Source: an uncultured Bacilli bacterium
Lineage (GTDB): Bacteria; Bacillota_I; Bacilli_A; RF39; UBA660
DNA length: 11,777 nt
Assembly: GCA_944358275.1 (NCBI GenBank)
Contig: CALVQZ010000102.1
Coordinates: 1 to 11,777 of the forward strand
Direction: 5' to 3'
The notes beneath the pieces were generated by a model. The model was not told where the DNA came from. It worked only from the letters and a program-made list of their open reading frames with translations, and ran no database searches. Position 1 is the stretch's first letter, and each line of letters opens with the position of its first letter. Of this stretch, positions 1 to 5,245 are shown in pieces. Position numbers and translations under genes: made by a program.

Positions 1-166
1 GATAATAAATAGATAATGCTAGCATTTGAACTCCATAAATATGTTCTGCAACACTTTCTATTCTCTCTCTTTTGGCATTCCAGACTTTAGGACCTGTCCT
101 AATTGTATCTTTTAATTTAGTACATAATTTATAATACTTAATTGCGTTTTTAATTGTATTATTCAT
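1..166 (-). CDS. HD-domain hydrolase, N-terminal 55 residues (cut by window edge)
   Basis: Only the first 55 codons lie in the window; the gene runs off the left edge. The start is the ATG complementary to 164-166, behind an AAAGGG ribosome site about 11 bases upstream; an earlier ATG meets a stop at once. The visible part reads as the beginning of an HD-superfamily phosphohydrolase of the type annotated as a putative HD hydrolase or YfbR-like nucleotidase: an amphipathic first helix, the segment LKDTIRTGPKVWN (residues 18-30), then RIESVAEHIYG (35-45), whose His42 sits where the first metal-binding histidine of these proteins lies. Such enzymes remove phosphate from nucleotides, but the substrate cannot be told from this fragment. 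It lies 29 bases downstream of the DUF6414-like gene on the same strand, so the two are probably co-transcribed. It is outside the proposed mobile element. The HD assignment is fairly secure; the function is not. Confidence 0.75.
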   Translation of the reverse strand, partial: MNNTIKNAIKYYKLCTKLKDTIRTGPKVWNAKRERIESVAEHIYGVQMLALSIYY

Positions 167-195
167 ACCTAATTCATCCCTTTCTTATATAAAAT

Positions 196-1068
196 TTAAT
201 AATACATTGCTAATGGATGTATTACATAGACTTTTGTCTTATCTTTATATAATTTTAATAATACTTGATTAACAAATTTATATATTTCAGAAAAATCATT
301 TTGATTTTGTATTAGGTCATTGTCTTCACTAATTATATTTGTTACATAACCTATGATATCAATTTTCCCACCATACTTAAAAGCAACATTCTTAGGATTA
401 TCTCTAAAATTATTATCATTAAGAACTATTAAACATTCCTTTGTCATTATAAATCTAGTATAAGGTAGTGTGTTTTTCGCAACATCTATTATTTCTACTA
501 AGTTTTTTCTTTCCTCATCAGCAGATTTTATTTTTTCTTCTAATTCCTTTAATTTTAATTTTACTTGCATATCTTGTTTTTGTTGACTTGTCAAAGAATC
601 CTTAAAAGCCTTTATTTCATTCTTTTGTTGTTTAATTGAAAATGTATATGCACCTTTTTCAGAAAAAAGTTTTTCAAAGTAATCAAAGTCAAAAAAAGTA
701 ACATTTTCATTTAAAGATATAATATCTCCAATTGTAAAATCATCAGTTTTTATAATATTCTCTTTTTTAAAATAATTATATACTTTATCAAATGCATAAT
801 CACTCATAACTTTTTCTTCAAGTGATTTTACCAATTTAGTAGCAATTTGCTTTTCAGTTTCTCCAGTAGTTATATCTTCTTGAATTTCTGCACCAATACC
901 AGCTAATTTTGCTCCTATATCTGAATTAATTGTTTTCTTATTTTCAAGAGTTTTACTTTCTTCATTACTAATTTCAATCTCGTTAGATGATGAAATTGAA
1001 ATTCCTGCAGTAATTTGTGCTAGATATGATTCAATTCCATCTTTATCATAATAAATGAACCTTCTCAT
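196..1068 (-). CDS. DUF6414-like protein (copy 1, outside the proposed element)
   Basis: A 290-residue soluble protein without signal peptide or membrane segment. I recognise the layout of the DUF6414 family, from memory: an N-terminal FIYYDKDGIESYLAQI segment (residues 4-19), a small-residue stretch IGAKLAGIGAEI (51-62), a conserved helix around LVKSLEEKVMSDYAFDK (79-95), a charged predicted coiled coil (about 145-190), and a C-terminal VYVIHPLAMYY strand (280-290). The family has no established biochemical function that I know of. The ATG is well placed behind GGGAGGT, 6 bases upstream. The gene leads a minus-strand pair with the HD-domain gene and is divergent from RNA A, with only about 110 bases between start codon and RNA start. 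A shorter protein with the same landmarks is encoded at 9549-10310 beside an AAA+ ATPase. Family name likely, role unknown. Confidence 0.7.
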   Translation of the reverse strand: MRRFIYYDKDGIESYLAQITAGISISSSNEIEISNEESKTLENKKTINSDIGAKLAGIGAEIQEDITTGETEKQIATKLVKSLEEKVMSDYAFDKVYNYFKKENIIKTDDFTIGDIISLNENVTFFDFDYFEKLFSEKGAYTFSIKQQKNEIKAFKDSLTSQQKQDMQVKLKLKELEEKIKSADEERKNLVEIIDVAKNTLPYTRFIMTKECLIVLNDNNFRDNPKNVAFKYGGKIDIIGYVTNIISEDNDLIQNQNDFSEIYKFVNQVLLKLYKDKTKVYVIHPLAMYY

Positions 1069-1108
1069 GCATTAACCTCCCTCATAATAGTTGAAATTTC
1101 CTAATAAA

Positions 1109-1117
1109 ATTATATCA
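1109..1117 (-). promoter_or_regulatory. Extended -10 box of the DUF6414-like gene
   Basis: On the minus strand the sequence is TGATATAAT, a perfect -10 hexamer with TG extension, placing the transcript start near 1102, about 34 bases before the start codon. No good -35 hexamer lies 16-18 bases upstream, so this would act as an extended -10 promoter. It is divergent from the RNA A promoter. Confidence 0.45.
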
Positions 1118-1146
1118 AAATTATGCATAAATATCTATACTACCAC

Positions 1147-1174
1147 TTGAAATAATCATCATATCTGCTATAAT
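1147..1174 (+). promoter_or_regulatory. Promoter of RNA A
   Basis: TTGAAA (1147-1152), 16-base spacer, TATAAT (1169-1174), with TG extension (TGCTATAAT). The predicted start is near 1181. The same arrangement (TTGA.., 16-17 bases, TGnTATAAT) precedes the related sequences at 2141 and 11448. Confidence 0.7.
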
Positions 1175-1180
1175 TTAATT

Positions 1181-1290
1181 ATCAGTTGATTTAATCAACC
1201 TTGGGAGTCATATATTTCGTATACGTGTATAGTTAAGGCTCCATTTGAATACAACTTACGGACTATAATAGTTCGTAAGTTTTTATTTTA
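1181..1290 (+). ncRNA. Small structured RNA A (intact copy of a repeated RNA family)
   Basis: A transcription unit of about 110 bases with its own promoter and terminator and no credible reading frame. Visible elements: hairpin GTTGAT/ATCAAC (1185-1190 with 1194-1199); a closing stem GGAGTC (1204-1209) with GGCTCC (1237-1242) around an AU-rich part containing ATTTCGTATACGTGTATAG; the conserved GCTCCATTTGAA; and a 13-bp terminator stem. Positions 1201-1245 match 2196-2240 at 40 of 45 bases. From 1238 onward it matches 11542 onward with only a few substitutions and one indel. The first hairpin changes sequence but keeps pairing between copies, which argues for a functional RNA. I do not recognise an Rfam family. 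It lies between two minus-strand genes, so it is free-standing rather than a leader. Confidence 0.65.
1253..1290 (+). terminator. Intrinsic terminator of RNA A
   Basis: AACTTACGGACTA pairs with TAGTTCGTAAGTT (13 pairs, one G-U, three-base loop), followed by TTTTTATTTT. Nearly the same terminator ends the copy at 11557-11590. Confidence 0.85.
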
Positions 1291-1319
1291 TATAAAATTG
1301 ATTAAATTTATAATTACAA

Positions 1320-1366
1320 AATAAAAAGAGAAAAAATTATGAAAATAATTTAATCCTCTTTTTATA
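1320..1366. terminator. Probable bidirectional terminator between RNA A and the XRE gene
   Basis: AAAAAGAG (1323-1330) pairs with CTCTTTTT (1356-1363), with an inner AATTAT/ATAATT stem; both strands end in a T-rich tract. It could back up RNA A on the plus strand and end the XRE transcript on the minus strand, about 90 bases past its stop codon. The rest of the 1069-1456 gap holds the divergent promoters, RNA A and nothing else I can support. Confidence 0.5.
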
Positions 1367-1456
1367 TTTTATCTAAAACAACATAAATTATTGTCTAATC
1401 ACACTCAATCCCAAACATTACCGCTATCGTAAAACTTACTTTTTCTAAACTTTTTC

Positions 1457-1984
1457 TTACGCATTATAATCTTCCTTAGAACTATTTTTATTATTTATAT
1501 TTTTTTCTACATATGAATTCATATTATTTTGTAATAAAGAAAATATTAATACCAATAATAATCCAGCAAAGTAACCCATCAAATGTTCTCCATTATTAAA
1601 TTTAAGTATTATCATTACTGCAACCCAAATTACTATTCCCAAAAAGATTTTAAATATATTCTTTTTAAACCATATCTTTCTATAATATTTTGTTTTATTT
1701 TTTAAATTAAAGGTACTATTTTCCAATGCATATAATAAATTTTTGTCTGCTTCTTTTTTAAATTTTTCATTTGTTAATTTAGTACAACAAAATAATTCAT
1801 TAATACTTATTCTTAAATTATCACATAAATCTGAAAGAATTGAATAATCAGGCATTGTGTTTCCATTTTCCCATCTCGATATTGATTTACTACTAACACC
1901 TAATTTTTCAGCGAGTTGTTCTTGAGTTAAGTTGTTTTCTTTTCTACATTCAGCAATAAATTTTCCAATTTTTTCTTGATCCAT
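1457..1984 (-). CDS. XRE-family regulator with two C-terminal membrane helices
   Basis: A 175-residue protein. Residues 6-60 form a HTH_3 (Cro/CI) DNA-binding domain with the typical segments LTQEQLAEKLGVSSKSISRWE (19-39) and PDYSILSDLCDNL (45-57). After a charged linker come two hydrophobic stretches, about 111-128 and 135-152, separated by a short polar turn, and a polar lysine- and asparagine-rich tail. The DNA-binding domain would therefore be tethered to the membrane by a helical hairpin, a common arrangement in Clostridia and Bacilli whose signal is usually unknown. I chose the ATG at 1984 because AAAGGAAGG lies 9 bases before it; upstream in-frame TTG and ATG codons overlap that ribosome site. 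It is transcribed alone, away from the element boundary at 2233, and is probably outside it. It might regulate itself through the palindrome at 2038-2051. Confidence 0.85.
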   Translation of the reverse strand: MDQEKIGKFIAECRKENNLTQEQLAEKLGVSSKSISRWENGNTMPDYSILSDLCDNLRISINELFCCTKLTNEKFKKEADKNLLYALENSTFNLKNKTKYYRKIWFKKNIFKIFLGIVIWVAVMIILKFNNGEHLMGYFAGLLLVLIFSLLQNNMNSYVEKNINNKNSSKEDYNA

Positions 1985-2037
1985 AAAAATCATCCTTCCT
2001 TTCAAAACTAATTTTAACTTACATAATATAAAAATTA

Positions 2038-2051
2038 CAGGACATATCCTG
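2038..2051. promoter_or_regulatory. Possible operator upstream of the XRE gene
   Basis: Perfect inverted repeat CAGGA-CATA-TCCTG, about 55 bases upstream of the XRE start and just upstream of a TATATTATG stretch that could serve as -10 on the minus strand. Size and place suit autoregulation by an XRE dimer, but there is only one copy and no direct evidence. The remainder of 1985-2140 is AT-rich with nothing further I can support. Confidence 0.3.
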
Positions 2052-2140
2052 AGAGTTTAATAAAAACGTATCTTATTTTTAAATTATTATAACATTTATA
2101 TTAAAAACAATCTATTAATTCACTAGTTTTAGAAAAAATA

Positions 2141-2168
2141 TTGATATGTTTATAAAAAGTGATATAAT
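2141..2168 (+). promoter_or_regulatory. Promoter of RNA B (host side of the left junction)
   Basis: TTGATA (2141-2146), 16 bases, TATAAT (2163-2168), with TGA before the -10 box. Predicted start near 2175. It matches the RNA A promoter in layout, as expected if this is the promoter of the RNA gene into which the element inserted. Confidence 0.65.
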
Positions 2169-2206
2169 TAGTTTACCAGAAAGATTTAATCAATCTTGGG
2201 ACTTGT

Positions 2207-2262
2207 ATATTTCGCATACGTGTATAGTTCAGGCTCCATTGAGGAATCTGCTCGGAACTTTT
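2207..2262 (+). other. Candidate attL (left junction)
   Basis: Host-side half (2207-2232) is shared with RNA A; core GCTCCATT at 2233-2240; element-side half contains TTGAG (2239-2243) and AACTTTT (2256-2262). These are inverted counterparts of CTCAA and AAAAGTT on the element side of the right junction, so a joined circle would have a near-symmetric attP of about 56 bases. Confidence 0.5.
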
Positions 2263-2277
2263 CTGAGTTTGATATAG

Positions 2278-2303
2278 AAATCATTCGAAAGAATGATTTT
2301 TTT
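2278..2303 (+). terminator. Terminator at the element's left end
   Basis: AAATCATTC and GAATGATTT form a 9-bp stem closed by a GAAA tetraloop, followed by seven T. It would stop transcripts entering from the RNA B promoter, about 45 bases before the first gene of the element. Confidence 0.85.
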
Positions 2304-2318
2304 GTGTTTATAAATCAT

Positions 2319-2339
2319 CCATCCAAAAAGAAAGGATGG
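2319..2339 (+). promoter_or_regulatory. Hairpin covering the ribosome site of the 2347 gene
   Basis: CCATCC (2319-2324) pairs perfectly with GGATGG (2334-2339) across a nine-base A-rich loop. The ribosome site AAAGGATGGTGA (2331-2342) is an AAGGAGGTGA with one inserted T and lies largely in this 3' arm, so the gene may be translated poorly unless the hairpin opens. The same 12-base ribosome site occurs before the relaxase gene. Confidence 0.45.
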
Positions 2340-2346
2340 TGAAATA

Positions 2347-2610
2347 ATGAGACAATTTAATGTTTATAAGACAATGATGAAATATTTAACTGATGAAAAC
2401 TTATCTTTAAATGCAAAAGGTTTCTTGAGTATTGTTCTATTTAATGATGAAATTATTGGACTAGATATTCAAAAGTATTGTACTGATAATAAAGAAACTA
2501 TTAAAGATGCTTTACTTGAATTAAGAATCAATAAGTATATTAAATATGATCCAGAATCTAAGAAGCTAATTGCTGCTCCTATTCCATATACTGAATGGGA
2601 TGAAGAATAA
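2347..2610 (+). CDS. Small winged-helix protein, replication-initiator-like N-terminal domain
   Basis: An 87-residue protein. The segment from about residue 8 to 70, with LTDENLSLNAKGFLSIVL (14-31), then IQKYCTDNKETIKDALLEL (41-59) and a short wing YIKYDPESKKLI, resembles the winged-helix domain found at the N-terminus of phage and plasmid replication or DnaD-like proteins, which typically read as a basal helix, LSLKAKGLL, and a recognition helix before a beta wing. Here nothing follows, so it is either a stand-alone DNA-binding protein or a remnant. The ATG is 7 bases after AAAGGATGG, a ribosome site that can be hidden in a hairpin. It is the first gene of the element, 21 bases ahead of the next small gene, and may act in control of the recombinase or in replication of the excised circle. 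DNA binding is inferred from fold resemblance only. Confidence 0.6.
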   Translation: MRQFNVYKTMMKYLTDENLSLNAKGFLSIVLFNDEIIGLDIQKYCTDNKETIKDALLELRINKYIKYDPESKKLIAAPIPYTEWDEE

Positions 2611-2631
2611 AGATAAGAAAGGAATTTATTT

Positions 2632-2904
2632 ATGTTAAATATTACTACAAAAGAAGTTCAAATTGATGAAGAACTTAAAACAAGAATTGAATTTATATGC
2701 GATTTTTGTAATATTAAACCGACTATTATTAATGGTTCTATTCGTAAGATTGAAAAAACTAATATTAATTATATTGAACCAAATAAGATAATCATAAAGA
2801 ATACTACTTTTCTAGCATTTAATTATGGAAAAGATATATTTATAGAAAATTTGCAAAAACACATTAAGATTAGCGAATTTCAAGAATATATTAAAAGTTT
2901 ATGA
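2632..2904 (+). CDS. Unknown 90-residue protein
   Basis: I do not recognise this protein. It is soluble, acidic and basic residues are mixed, and it has a Cys-x2-Cys pair (FICDFCNI, residues 21-28) without a partner pair, a predicted beta-rich middle, and a C-terminal helix. The ATG has GAAAGGA 8 bases upstream. It lies 21 bases after the winged-helix gene and so is probably translated from the same transcript. A new promoter for the recombinase begins 4 bases after its TGA stop. Base composition matches the neighbours, and the clean ribosome site and spacing support that it is expressed. Its place between the end of the element and the recombinase would suit an accessory protein such as a directionality factor or repressor, but nothing in the sequence shows this. 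Confidence 0.65.
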   Translation: MLNITTKEVQIDEELKTRIEFICDFCNIKPTIINGSIRKIEKTNINYIEPNKIIIKNTTFLAFNYGKDIFIENLQKHIKISEFQEYIKSL

Positions 2905-2908
2905 ACTA

Positions 2909-2936
2909 TTGACATTATTTTCAAAAGTGATATTAT
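2909..2936 (+). promoter_or_regulatory. Recombinase operon promoter
   Basis: A perfect TTGACA (2909-2914), 16 bases, TATTAT (2931-2936) with TGA before it. The start is predicted near 2943. This is the best -35 box in the window and lies directly upstream of a leader peptide and attenuator. Confidence 0.75.
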
Positions 2937-2981
2937 AAATAACCAATGAAAGAGGTATTCTCTAGAAAGAGAGGTACATCT

Positions 2982-3059
2982 ATGATAAAATATATACATA
3001 AACACAAAAATTATAATATTGAAGATTTTGAGGAGTCAGTAGTATTTAGACTTTACTAG
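2982..3059 (+). CDS. Leader peptide upstream of the recombinase
   Basis: A 25-codon reading frame (starts MIKYIHKHKNYN, ends VVFRLY, stop TAG) with ribosome site GAGAGG 7 bases before the ATG. A second in-frame ATG at 2946 would lengthen it to 37 residues and would be nearly leaderless. The 5' arm of the terminator (3030-3045) lies inside the last third of the frame and the stop codon lies in the terminator loop, so a ribosome near the stop would cover the 5' arm and prevent termination. A small hairpin TCTCT-AGAA-AGAGA (2959-2972) overlaps its ribosome site. This is the layout of translation-coupled attenuation, as in the leader of tet(M) on Tn916. Whether the trigger is an antibiotic, amino acid shortage or growth rate is not visible. 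Confidence 0.6.
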   Translation: MIKYIHKHKNYNIEDFEESVVFRLY

Positions 3060-3081
3060 ATACTATCGACTCCTCTTTTTT
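3030..3081 (+). terminator. Attenuator terminator before the recombinase
   Basis: GAGGAGTC (3030-3037) pairs with GACTCCTC (3068-3075). After a small internal loop, TAGTAT (3040-3045) pairs with ATACTA (3060-3065) across a 14-base loop; six T follow. It lies 20 bases before the recombinase start and inside its own transcript, so it acts as a conditional terminator. Confidence 0.85.
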
Positions 3082-3100
3082 AGTAAAAGGAGTTGAATAT

Positions 3101-5023
3101 ATGGGAATATTAAACGATGATATTAAAGTACGTGCTGGTCTTTATATGCGTGTTTCAACCGAAGACCAAGCTCGTGAAGGATTTAGTTTACCAGAACAAA
3201 AAGAACGATTAGAAGCTTATTGTAAGCTAAATAACTTTGAAATAGTAGATTATTATGAAGATGCTGGAATTAGTGCTAAAAAAGGTAATTATAGACCTGA
3301 ATGGGAAAGATTAAAAGAAGATATTAGAAACAAGAAAATAAATACTATGTTAGCTTTAAAACAAGATAGAATTACTAGAAGTATTTATGATTGGGAAAAT
3401 ATTTTAAGTTTCTTAGAAGAAAATGATGCTTATTTAGATTTTGTATATGATGATATAAATACTACTACCTCAAATGGTAGAATGATTTCTCGTATTATGA
3501 TGAGCGTTTCTCAAAATGAGATTGAAAGAACATCAGAAAGAACTAAAGTTGGACTTGCTGGTGCAATTAAACAAGGACATATTCCACACAAAGCACCATT
3601 AGGTTATAAGCATGAAAATAAAATGTTAGTACCTGATGAGGCAACAAAAGATATAGCAATTAGAATATTTGAACTATATCATAATGGATTATCATATCAA
3701 AAAATTGCTAATATCTATAATAAAGAACAAGTACTTGGAAAAACTAACTGGGGAGATAATACAATTTTTCATATTATTGAAAATGAAATATATAAAGGAG
3801 ACTTTGTTCATGGTAAAAGAACTAATAAACCAACTTACTACCCTGATGTAGTTGAACCTTTAGTTAGTAAAGAAATGTGGGAAGAATGCCAACATCAAAA
3901 AAGAAATAATTCAAGAGCATATTCTAGAACTTTAACTTATATCTTCTTGCAAAAATGTTTATGCCCAAAATGTGGAAAGATCTTAGGTGGTAAAGCTTGT
4001 AAGAAAAAAGGTCATGAATATTTTTATTATTATTGTAGAGACTGTAAATTAAACATTAAAGAAACTGAAATTGAAAGAGGTTTTAAAGAAGTTGTAGATC
4101 AACTAACTGAATATGATTCAATCGTTAATCAATTCTTTATTCCTATGGTAATTAAAAACTTTGATGAGCCAAGAGAAAAAATATATAAAGAAATTGATGT
4201 ACAAAAGCAAAAATTAGAAAGGGCTAAACTTGCTTATGTAGAAGGTGCTTTTACTCTTGATGATTATAAAGCAAAGGCAAAGACTATTGAAGACACAATT
4301 AAATCATTAGAAGAAAAAATTAGTAATGCAGATAAGTTTGAAGTATTTAACTATTCTGCAAAAGATATATTAGTATCTCGAGATGTTGCTTTTTTAAATA
4401 GTAAAATTCATCCCGAAGAATGCCAAGAAAGAATTAAAACTTGGAATAAAAGAACTCGTGAAGAAAAAGCAACCTTAGTAATGAATTATGTAGATACTAT
4501 TGAACTTGAACTAGTTGGTGCTGAATGTTTTGTTAAGAATATTAACTTTAGAGAATCAATTGCTAAACCATGTAATGAACTTTATGATAAAGGTTATATA
4601 GATAGACCTACACCTGCTATATTTGGAAATGTTGTTGGTGAACTTAGATTTAGTAATTATATACCTGAAGAAGAAGTTGGAGAAATTATCATGAGACTTA
4701 AGAACTTTTACAATGTTTCTTATACTGAAGCAACTTACTATGTTAAAAATCAAGTTTTCTTCTTTAACTTTGTAGAAGATAATTCTGCAATCGTAAGAGT
4801 ATTCCCATTAGAAGATTATTATAAGAAAGACCTTAATGTAAAAATGGAAGAATATAGATTTGGAATTATCTATATCACAGAAGAAAATATTGTCGTAACG
4901 AAAGATAAAGATGAGTTAGACAAATTATTTAATTACATTCCTGATGATACATCTTTTATGCCTTTTAGAGAATTAAAAGATGTACCTAGTAAACCGATCA
5001 GAATGGAATTAATAAAGAAATAA
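3101..5023 (+). CDS. Large serine recombinase (site-specific integrase/excisionase, TnpX type)
   Basis: A 640-residue serine recombinase. The N-terminal resolvase domain (about 10-155) has the catalytic motif YMRVST with Ser19, and KQDRITRS (87-94) and the SQNEIERTSERTKVGL helix (137-152) of the active site. The recombinase DNA-binding domain follows (about 165-275: PLGYKHENKMLVPDE, then a YKGDFVHGKRTN segment), then a zinc ribbon with Cys288/Cys291 and Cys312/Cys315, a coiled coil (about 355-410) of the kind that steers synapsis, and a long C-terminal region that I do not recognise. Length suits the TnpX/TndX group. It would join attP to attB without a replication step and, with a directionality factor, excise the element. 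Ribosome site AAAAGGAG, 8 bases before the ATG. No intrinsic terminator follows, so read-through into the relaxase is likely. No frameshift is visible. Confidence 0.95.
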   Translation: MGILNDDIKVRAGLYMRVSTEDQAREGFSLPEQKERLEAYCKLNNFEIVDYYEDAGISAKKGNYRPEWERLKEDIRNKKINTMLALKQDRITRSIYDWENILSFLEENDAYLDFVYDDINTTTSNGRMISRIMMSVSQNEIERTSERTKVGLAGAIKQGHIPHKAPLGYKHENKMLVPDEATKDIAIRIFELYHNGLSYQKIANIYNKEQVLGKTNWGDNTIFHIIENEIYKGDFVHGKRTNKPTYYPDVVEPLVSKEMWEECQHQKRNNSRAYSRTLTYIFLQKCLCPKCGKILGGKACKKKGHEYFYYYCRDCKLNIKETEIERGFKEVVDQLTEYDSIVNQFFIPMVIKNFDEPREKIYKEIDVQKQKLERAKLAYVEGAFTLDDYKAKAKTIEDTIKSLEEKISNADKFEVFNYSAKDILVSRDVAFLNSKIHPEECQERIKTWNKRTREEKATLVMNYVDTIELELVGAECFVKNINFRESIAKPCNELYDKGYIDRPTPAIFGNVVGELRFSNYIPEEEVGEIIMRLKNFYNVSYTEATYYVKNQVFFFNFVEDNSAIVRVFPLEDYYKKDLNVKMEEYRFGIIYITEENIVVTKDKDELDKLFNYIPDDTSFMPFRELKDVPSKPIRMELIKK

Positions 5024-5041
5024 AATACGTGGCACGTTTTG

Positions 5042-5226
5042 TTGAACTTGTTCAATGAAAGTGGCGATAGTATTTTATATCAATTCTTTATGTAGTTTTA
5101 TTTCATTACGAAGTTTTGAAATATTACGAAATAAAGAAAACGGATTCTAAGGTGTTAAACCTTAGTCCACTGGAATCTTGTTAGCATGACAAGATACCTA
5201 GGGGGTTATGTATTTTGTCATAACCA
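5042..5226. other. Structured region upstream of the relaxase, candidate oriT
   Basis: A gene-free stretch packed with repeats: TTGAAC-TT-GTTCAA (5042-5055); two copies of ATTACGAA, the first within an ATTTCA/TGAAAT inverted repeat (5100-5122); then three hairpins in a row: CTAAGGT/ACCTTAG (5147-5165, flanked by GGA/TCC), ATCTTGT/ACAAGAT (5175-5195, flanked by GG/CC) and GGTTATG/CATAACC (5204-5225). MobV relaxases nick an oriT with inverted repeats just upstream of their own gene, which fits the position. None of the hairpins has a T-run, so they are not terminators. I cannot place the nick. A structured 5' leader for the relaxase mRNA is the alternative. Confidence 0.45.
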
Positions 5227-5245
5227 AATACTACTATAAAAAAGG

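Larger units (their letters stand above)
2175..2303 (+). ncRNA. RNA B: 5' half like RNA A, different 3' half, own terminator
   Basis: After the promoter comes a hairpin AAGATT/AATCTT (2181-2186 with 2192-2197), the counterpart of the first hairpin of RNA A with changed but still pairing bases. Then 2196-2240 is 40/45 identical to RNA A. Past GCTCCATT (2233-2240) the similarity stops. What follows is a new hairpin, CTCGGAA-CTT-TTCTGAG (2251-2267), and a terminator. I interpret this as a host small RNA gene whose 3' half was replaced by the left end of the mobile element. The alternative is that it is a leader regulating the small genes at 2347 and 2632. Both can be true. Confidence 0.55.

Noticed and set aside
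1181..1290. RNA A as a known riboswitch (purine, tetrahydrofolate, ZTP or fluoride class considered)
   Set aside because: None of the conserved cores of these classes fits, and no gene follows on the plus strand, so a cis-acting switch is unlikely for this copy.
1405..1464. A 19-codon minus-strand frame overlapping the end of the XRE gene (begins MRKKKFRKSKFYD)
   Set aside because: It overlaps the XRE stop by 8 bases and could be coupled, but it is very short, has no clear ribosome site of its own and resembles nothing I know; I cannot separate it from chance.
3669..3851. Short reading frames inside the recombinase, relaxase-side, DUF6414-like and AAA+ genes (3669-3851 plus; 4556-4753, 9602-9811 and 10973-11182 minus)
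   Set aside because: They lie in other frames of genes with intact domains, have no ribosome site and no recognisable sequence; they are shadows.
5028..5040. ACGTGGCACGTTTT after the recombinase as a terminator
   Set aside because: The pairing arms leave too small a loop and the T-run is short; it is unlikely to terminate.
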